This document shows, piece by piece, positions 5,968-9,459 of a stretch of 9,459 nt of DNA. The translations under genes were made by a program, and so were the position numbers. The notes beneath the pieces were generated by a model. That model saw nothing but the letters and a program-made list of their open reading frames with translations, was not told the origin of the DNA and did not search any database. Position 1 is the first letter of the stretch. Each line of letters begins with the position of its first letter. The DNA comes from Gammaproteobacteria bacterium. GTDB lineage: Bacteria; Pseudomonadota; Gammaproteobacteria; Pseudomonadales; DSM-25080. The stretch is taken from the NCBI GenBank assembly GCA_013372965.1, contig JABXIR010000061.1:1-9459 (forward strand), given 5' to 3'.

Positions 5968-7055
5968 CCGTCTTCACGATGCGACGATTGATAGTATCGA
6001 TCAACCCTTGGGTTCATCAAACGAAACCATAGTGGTGGCAGCAATGCCACCAACACCATGGTCGCATAGCCCGCAGGCAATTGCGGGCTTTCTTCATGAT
6101 GCCTCAATACTTGATAAGGTCGCTTGGGATAGGCGTGGTGATCGGAATGCCTCTGCAGTTGAAAGAGCAGTAAGTTAGTTAGAAGATAATTGGAATTCCA
6201 TGAGTGGGTGATATCCGTTCTCTCATAGCGCCCACTGCCCAACTTCCTTCGGTGCAAACCGTAATGCTCGATGTAGTTGATAATTTCCAGAAACGTGAAT
6301 GCAATAGCCCCCTGTACCAAAAAAAACACCAAGCCACCTACACCAAGCCAATAAGTTATTAACACCGCCATAACAATGCTTAAAGCATTCCACCAAATAA
6401 GCTCATTCCGCCAACTCAACGCTGGGAGACCTTTCGAAGCTAAGCGCGCTGCCTCTAAACGCCAGCCATTAACGAAGTTTTTGACATAAGCGTTGGGTAA
6501 AAACGCGTACAAAGATTGTCCAAACCGACTGGACGAGGCATCTTTCGGCGTACTCACCCAAACGTGATGGCCACGCACATGCTCGACTTTAAAGCCTGAA
6601 TATAACACGCTCGACAACAGGATCCCGCCACACCACTGATCGATGCGAGAGGCTTTATGTATCAACTCATGACCGACATTAATCGCAAGGATCCCGCCTA
6701 AGGTTCCCATGGAAAACAGCCAACCCGCTTGTTGCCAATACGTCATGGGTTGTTGCACAAACACATAGGCACCACCGGCAATGGTGGCGAGATAGATCGG
6801 CACTGCGGCTCGCGTTAACCAATAGTAAAAAGACTCGCTGATCAGTTGATCAACCTGATCCCCTTCATTCGGATTGACAGGATCCTTTCCCAGAAACCAG
6901 TCAACAACGGGTATCAGTCCAAACACGATGAGTGGAATTAGATAAGGGACCAACGACAACTCGGGATTACCTAGCCACCAATATCCGATGAAGAGATAAA
7001 TGCACGGAAGTGCATACACAATCCCGTAGGCATATTTTTTAAACTCAATGTTCAT
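5964..7055 (-). CDS. alkB: Alkane 1-monooxygenase (AlkB), integral-membrane diiron hydroxylase
   Basis: A 363-aa inner-membrane enzyme that hydroxylates the terminal carbon of alkanes, with electrons from a rubredoxin. All histidine motifs are intact: HELIH (129-133), EHVRGHH (158-164), the AlkB signature NYIEHYGLH (260-268) and LQRHSDHHA (300-308). About six hydrophobic helices are visible near residues 8-28, 34-54, 84-101, 111-128, 220-237 and 240-258, plus a C-terminal segment near 330-345. It is somewhat shorter than Pseudomonas GPo1 AlkB (about 401 aa), mainly at the termini, and has no fused rubredoxin. The start is an ATG (7053-7055) with GAGGGG (7066-7071) ten bases upstream. No rubredoxin, reductase or alcohol dehydrogenase gene is in the window. 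It stands alone behind its own promoter region and is convergent with the FAD oxidase. Confidence 0.95.
   Translation of the reverse strand: MNIEFKKYAYGIVYALPCIYLFIGYWWLGNPELSLVPYLIPLIVFGLIPVVDWFLGKDPVNPNEGDQVDQLISESFYYWLTRAAVPIYLATIAGGAYVFVQQPMTYWQQAGWLFSMGTLGGILAINVGHELIHKASRIDQWCGGILLSSVLYSGFKVEHVRGHHVWVSTPKDASSSRFGQSLYAFLPNAYVKNFVNGWRLEAARLASKGLPALSWRNELIWWNALSIVMAVLITYWLGVGGLVFFLVQGAIAFTFLEIINYIEHYGLHRRKLGSGRYERTDITHSWNSNYLLTNLLLFQLQRHSDHHAYPKRPYQVLRHHEESPQLPAGYATMVLVALLPPLWFRLMNPRVDRYYQSSHREDG
6068..6095 (+). terminator. Probable terminator of the FAD oxidase, located antisense within alkB
   Basis: AGCCCGCA (6068-6075), a six-base loop and TGCGGGCT (6082-6089) form a perfect 8-bp GC-rich stem, followed on the plus strand by TTCTTC. 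It is 101 bases beyond the oxidase stop. On the minus strand the same bases encode the alkB stretch SPQLPAGY near residues 323-330, and there the stem is followed by no T run, so termination would act mainly on the plus strand. The T tract is interrupted, hence only moderate confidence. Confidence 0.5.
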
Positions 7056-7154
7056 TATTCACACGCCCCTCACTGCTCTATTTTAATGCGAACTTATGAC
7101 ACCATCATAAACCGATTCGTTGTACAAAGTGTAATCAGGCCGTGCAAAAAAGAC
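7056..7154 (-). promoter_or_regulatory. alkB promoter region with a 17-bp operator-like inverted repeat
   Basis: A perfect dyad TTATGA-CACCA-TCATAA lies at 7094-7110, 39 bases before the alkB start. A -10 candidate TAAAAT (7080-7085, minus) would have its spacer and -35 position (about 7103-7108) under this dyad, as expected for repressor control. A second candidate is TTGCAC (7142-7147), 17 bases, TACAAC (7119-7124), whose -10 overlaps the palindrome TTGTACAA (7120-7127). The half-site symmetry would suit a TetR- or GntR-type repressor responding to a lipid or alkane signal; no such regulator gene is present in the window. Confidence 0.45.
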
Positions 7155-7170
7155 ATCGATTAAAATCGAT
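7146..7170 (-). terminator. Probable terminator of the pagL-like gene, overlapping its stop codon
   Basis: On the minus strand ATCGAT-TTTA-ATCGAT (7155-7170) forms a 6-bp stem with a four-base loop, followed three bases later by six Ts (7146-7151 on the complement). The TAA stop of the pagL-like gene is formed partly by the loop. The stem is AT-rich and therefore weak, but position and T tract fit a Rho-independent terminator separating this operon from alkB. Confidence 0.5.
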
Positions 7171-7714
7171 ACGTTATCGTTAAATTAAGCGGAATATCCC
7201 AACCTTCATTGATTTTCGACAGGCCTGCATTAGAAAAGTGTTGATAACTGAGGCCGTAATACCAACCGGAATCTGTTTGAAATCCAGCGCTAACGCGCGC
7301 ATGAAATGCGAAATGATTTCGCTGAGAGCGGGTACCTAGGTCGTTTTCGCTGATCCAGCTAGGACCTAGAGCGCGAACCAAGAATACCGGCTTCCCGAAA
7401 CCAAAGTCTCGATCTAAAGTGAGCTGTAGCTGCGGAAAAAAAGAGAGGACGTTAACGACTTTCGGGCCATCGCCATCGGTTCTAACTTGCGCAACTGACG
7501 CGCCTATCGTCCAGATTTGCTGTTCGGTGCGGCGCCACTCTAAAAACTCGAGGTCAACGCCAACGTAACGATTGAACTGATCCTCAATGTCGTTATCGCC
7601 AGCCCCGTAGGTTGCGCTCAGCGAATTGAGTCGCCATTGAGGCGGCTCGGCAAATGCGACATGGCAGAACCCCAAAAAAAGCAAAGTCGCATGGGCAATA
7701 CTACGCAGATTCAT
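7160..7714 (-). CDS. pagL: PagL-like lipid A 3-O-deacylase (outer-membrane barrel)
   Basis: A 184-aa protein with a signal peptide (MNLRSIAHATLLFLGFCHVAFA, cleavage after residue 22) and alternating beta-strands ending in the aromatic YRF of an outer-membrane barrel. The C-terminal YQHFSNAGLS matches the PagL signature H-x-S-N-A-G, giving catalytic His159 and Ser161. In Pseudomonas PagL, from memory, a catalytic Glu lies 14 residues after the His; here that position is Asp173, with Glu170 three residues earlier. The enzyme would remove the 3-position acyl chain of lipid A. I chose the ATG at 7712-7714: the longer frame needs a TTG (7756) and adds a polar extension ahead of a well-formed signal peptide. 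The gene overlaps the ketosynthase by 14 bases and has no clear Shine-Dalgarno, so translational coupling is likely. Confidence 0.82.
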   Translation of the reverse strand: MNLRSIAHATLLFLGFCHVAFAEPPQWRLNSLSATYGAGDNDIEDQFNRYVGVDLEFLEWRRTEQQIWTIGASVAQVRTDGDGPKVVNVLSFFPQLQLTLDRDFGFGKPVFLVRALGPSWISENDLGTRSQRNHFAFHARVSAGFQTDSGWYYGLSYQHFSNAGLSKINEGWDIPLNLTITYRF

Positions 7715-8930
7715 AGCGTTTAAAGATGAGTGACGTATTAATGCCGCCGAACGCAAAGTTGTTACTCATGATGTACGTTGCATCGATGTCTCTTCCCTCT
7801 CCGCGAATGTAATCAAGCGGTGCGCAGTCCGGATCAATTTCGGTCAGGTTAACCGTGGGGCTAAACCATTTCTCATGCATCATGTTGATTGAAAAAATGG
7901 CTTCGAGCGCACCACATGCACCCAGGGTATGCCCCATGTAACTCTTAAGGCTCGAAATCGGTGTTTCACTACCGAACACATTAAACGTTGCATGACTTTC
8001 AGCGACGTCACCACGATCAGTTGCTGTGCCGTGAGCATTAATGTAATCGATTTGATTCGCGTCTAGCTTGGCATCGCGCAGCGCCATTTCCATTGCAATT
8101 TGCATGGTCTCGCGATTGGGTTGCGTAATATGCGAACCATCTGAGTTTGTGGCAAAGCCAACAATTTCTGCGTAGATCTTCGCTCCGCGAGCTTGAGCGG
8201 ACTCAAGCGATTCGAGAATGAGTGTACCCGCACCTTCACCCGTCACGAGTCCATCGCGATTGACGTCGAACGGTCTCGGTGTGGTTTCAGGTGAATCGTT
8301 CTGGGTACTGGCCGCGTAAAGCGTATCGAATACCGCAGCATAACTCGGAGATAACTCCTCAGCACCACCCGCAACCATCCAACGTTGCTTACCATCACGA
8401 ATCGCTTCGAATGCGTAGCCGATGCCCTGGCTTCCAGACGTACAAGCGCTAGATGTCGTAATCACTCGCCCCTTCAACTTAAAAAAGACACCGATGTTTA
8501 CAGGAGCCGTATGCGCCATCATTCGAATATAGGAGCTTGCGTTTAAGGTGCCCGTAGACTTATTAACCAGCATGTTACCAAAGTCGATAAGGCCCGCTTC
8601 AGCACCCGCTGATGAACCGTACGACACACCCATAGAGCCATCTTGAATAGCCGGGTCGTCGAGTAAGCCAGCATCCGCCAACGCACGCTGTGTTGCCGCA
8701 ACAGATAGCAAGGCAACACGCCCCATGCCTCGCATTTGCTTTCGGCTGAAGCCTGGATCAGTAAATACTGCTGGAGCACCTAGCTGAGTGTATAAACCCT
8801 CAAACTCAGACCACTCAGGAAAGTGTTGTATCGCGTTCTTACACGATTTCAAATGACTGAAGATGTCCGACCAATCTTCACCAAGAGGGCTGACGGACGA
8901 CATTCCAGTAACTACAACTCGATGACTCAT
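7701..8930 (-). CDS. Beta-ketoacyl-ACP synthase (KAS II / ApeR-like)
   Basis: A 409-aa thiolase-fold ketosynthase that extends an acyl-ACP by decarboxylative condensation with malonyl-ACP. The catalytic triad is complete: Cys163 in SSACTSGSQG, His300 in NAHGTATDRGD, and His334 in LKSYMGHTLGACGA with Lys329. The N-terminal VVVTGMSSVSPLGEDW and the NASSYIRMMAHTAPVNIG stretch resemble, from memory, the ketosynthases of aryl-polyene clusters (ApeR type) more than housekeeping FabF. Gene order agrees, a FabG-type reductase lying directly upstream. Start: the ATG at 8928-8930 shares one base with the reductase stop (TAATG) and has GGAGG nine bases upstream; the frame extends two codons to a TTG, which I reject. 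It overlaps the pagL-like gene downstream. Substrate assignment is inference. Confidence 0.9.
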   Translation of the reverse strand: MSHRVVVTGMSSVSPLGEDWSDIFSHLKSCKNAIQHFPEWSEFEGLYTQLGAPAVFTDPGFSRKQMRGMGRVALLSVAATQRALADAGLLDDPAIQDGSMGVSYGSSAGAEAGLIDFGNMLVNKSTGTLNASSYIRMMAHTAPVNIGVFFKLKGRVITTSSACTSGSQGIGYAFEAIRDGKQRWMVAGGAEELSPSYAAVFDTLYAASTQNDSPETTPRPFDVNRDGLVTGEGAGTLILESLESAQARGAKIYAEIVGFATNSDGSHITQPNRETMQIAMEMALRDAKLDANQIDYINAHGTATDRGDVAESHATFNVFGSETPISSLKSYMGHTLGACGALEAIFSINMMHEKWFSPTVNLTEIDPDCAPLDYIRGEGRDIDATYIMSNNFAFGGINTSLIFKRYESA

Positions 8931-9459
8931 TAACAAAGGCCTCCATTAACTGGAATCACTTGACGAGTAATGTAACTCGCTTCATCACTCATGAGGAAAT
9001 TCACGACGCCCGCCACTTCTTCTGGCTTGCCAAGACGCTGCGCCGGGATCATCTGCTTAATCATATCCTTTGGCGCATCCTCGACCATATCCGTTTCAAT
9101 GAGACCAGGCGCGACACAGTTCACGGTGATTTTTCGCTTTGCCAACTCAAGCGCAAGCGCTTTAGTTGCACCGATAATACCCGCCTTGGAGGCGCTGTAA
9201 TTCACTTGGCCTCGATTGCCAATCAAACCCGAGACCGATGATAACGTAACGATACGCGATGGTGCACGACGCCTAACCATAGGCATAACACATGGATGGA
9301 TCACATTATAGAAACCGTCTAAGTTCGTTCTAATCACACCATCCCACTCTTCCTCTGTCATTGCAGGAAAAGCCGTGTCGCGGGTCACCCCCGCGTTCAA
9401 GACGATACCGTAATAAGCATCATTCGCTTCGATATCCTGCTCAAGTGCAACGCGGGTCG
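8930..9459 (-). CDS. fabG: 3-ketoacyl-ACP reductase, FabG/ApeQ-like (5' end cut by window edge)
   Basis: The last 175 residues of a short-chain dehydrogenase/reductase that reduces 3-ketoacyl-ACP to 3-hydroxyacyl-ACP with NADPH. The frame runs off the right edge; visible residues begin TRVALEQDIEANDAYYGIV and continue into LNAGVTRDTAF. The catalytic Asn45, Ser74 (TLSSVSG), Tyr87 and Lys91 (YSASK) of the SDR tetrad are present, counted from the first visible residue. The C-terminal VAPGLIETDM and a final VIPVNGG are typical FabG. The nucleotide-binding Gly-rich loop lies outside the window. The AYYG-x-V-L-N-A-G stretch resembles, from memory, FabG copies in aryl-polyene clusters. Its stop overlaps the ketosynthase start (TAATG), so the two should be co-translated. 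Confidence 0.92.
   Translation of the reverse strand, partial: TRVALEQDIEANDAYYGIVLNAGVTRDTAFPAMTEEEWDGVIRTNLDGFYNVIHPCVMPMVRRRAPSRIVTLSSVSGLIGNRGQVNYSASKAGIIGATKALALELAKRKITVNCVAPGLIETDMVEDAPKDMIKQMIPAQRLGKPEEVAGVVNFLMSDEASYITRQVIPVNGGLC

Noticed and set aside
5957..6178. Plus-strand 73-codon frame overlapping the end of alkB
   Set aside because: It is antisense to well-conserved alkB coding sequence, has no ribosome site and resembles no protein I know.
7715..7756. Longer N-terminus of the pagL-like protein starting at a TTG
   Set aside because: It would put 14 polar residues before a well-formed signal peptide and overlaps the ketosynthase more deeply; the ATG at 7712-7714 is better.
8931..8936. 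TTG start two codons before the ketosynthase ATG
   Set aside because: The ATG has a GGAGG at good spacing and forms the usual TAATG stop-start overlap with fabG.
9398..9400. Apparent start of the fabG frame at 9400
   Set aside because: It is a TTG coding the Leu of the conserved V-L-N-A-G segment; the frame continues to the window edge, so the gene is simply cut.

Overview
The window looks like a chromosomal stretch from a Gram-negative, probably marine, gammaproteobacterium. The basis is by-eye family recognition: an EstA-type autotransporter esterase, a PagL-like outer-membrane lipid A deacylase, an integral-membrane alkane hydroxylase (AlkB), and a reductase plus ketosynthase pair of the aryl-polyene type. 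Base composition looks near 50% GC and fairly even. I see no rRNA, tRNA, CRISPR array, insertion sequence, phage gene or attachment site.

Layout, left to right. (1) 1-664, minus strand: the start of a sterol-desaturase/fatty-acid-hydroxylase family membrane protein, cut by the left edge, preceded by a 157-aa protein I do not recognise. A good promoter and a structured leader lie upstream of the pair. (2) 850-2816, minus: an estA-like GDSL esterase fused to an autotransporter barrel, followed by a strong terminator. (3) 2945-4438: a LysR regulator (minus) divergent from a small flavin-dependent NAD(P)H oxidoreductase (plus), with overlapping promoters between them. (4) 4666-5967, plus: an FAD amine oxidase of the PuuB/DAO family, behind a 227-base spacer holding three inverted repeats. 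(5) 5964-7055, minus: alkB, convergent with the oxidase so that the two stop codons overlap. A likely terminator for the oxidase lies inside alkB on the opposite strand. A 17-bp inverted repeat sits in the alkB promoter region. (6) 7160-9459, minus: a FabG-type ketoreductase cut by the right edge, an ApeR-like ketosynthase and a pagL-like gene, joined by overlapping stop and start codons.

How the genes fit together. The right-hand operon looks like the distal end of an aryl-polyene type fatty acid/polyketide cluster with a lipid A-modifying enzyme coupled to its last ketosynthase. Several other products also act on lipids or the envelope: the surface esterase, alkane hydroxylase and desaturase-family protein. 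The LysR/flavoreductase pair is a self-contained redox module. No clearly new multi-gene system is visible. The best leads are cis-regulatory arrangements and small departures from family norms: an Asp in place of the PagL catalytic Glu, an EF-hand-like loop in the esterase, and a terminator inside the opposing gene.
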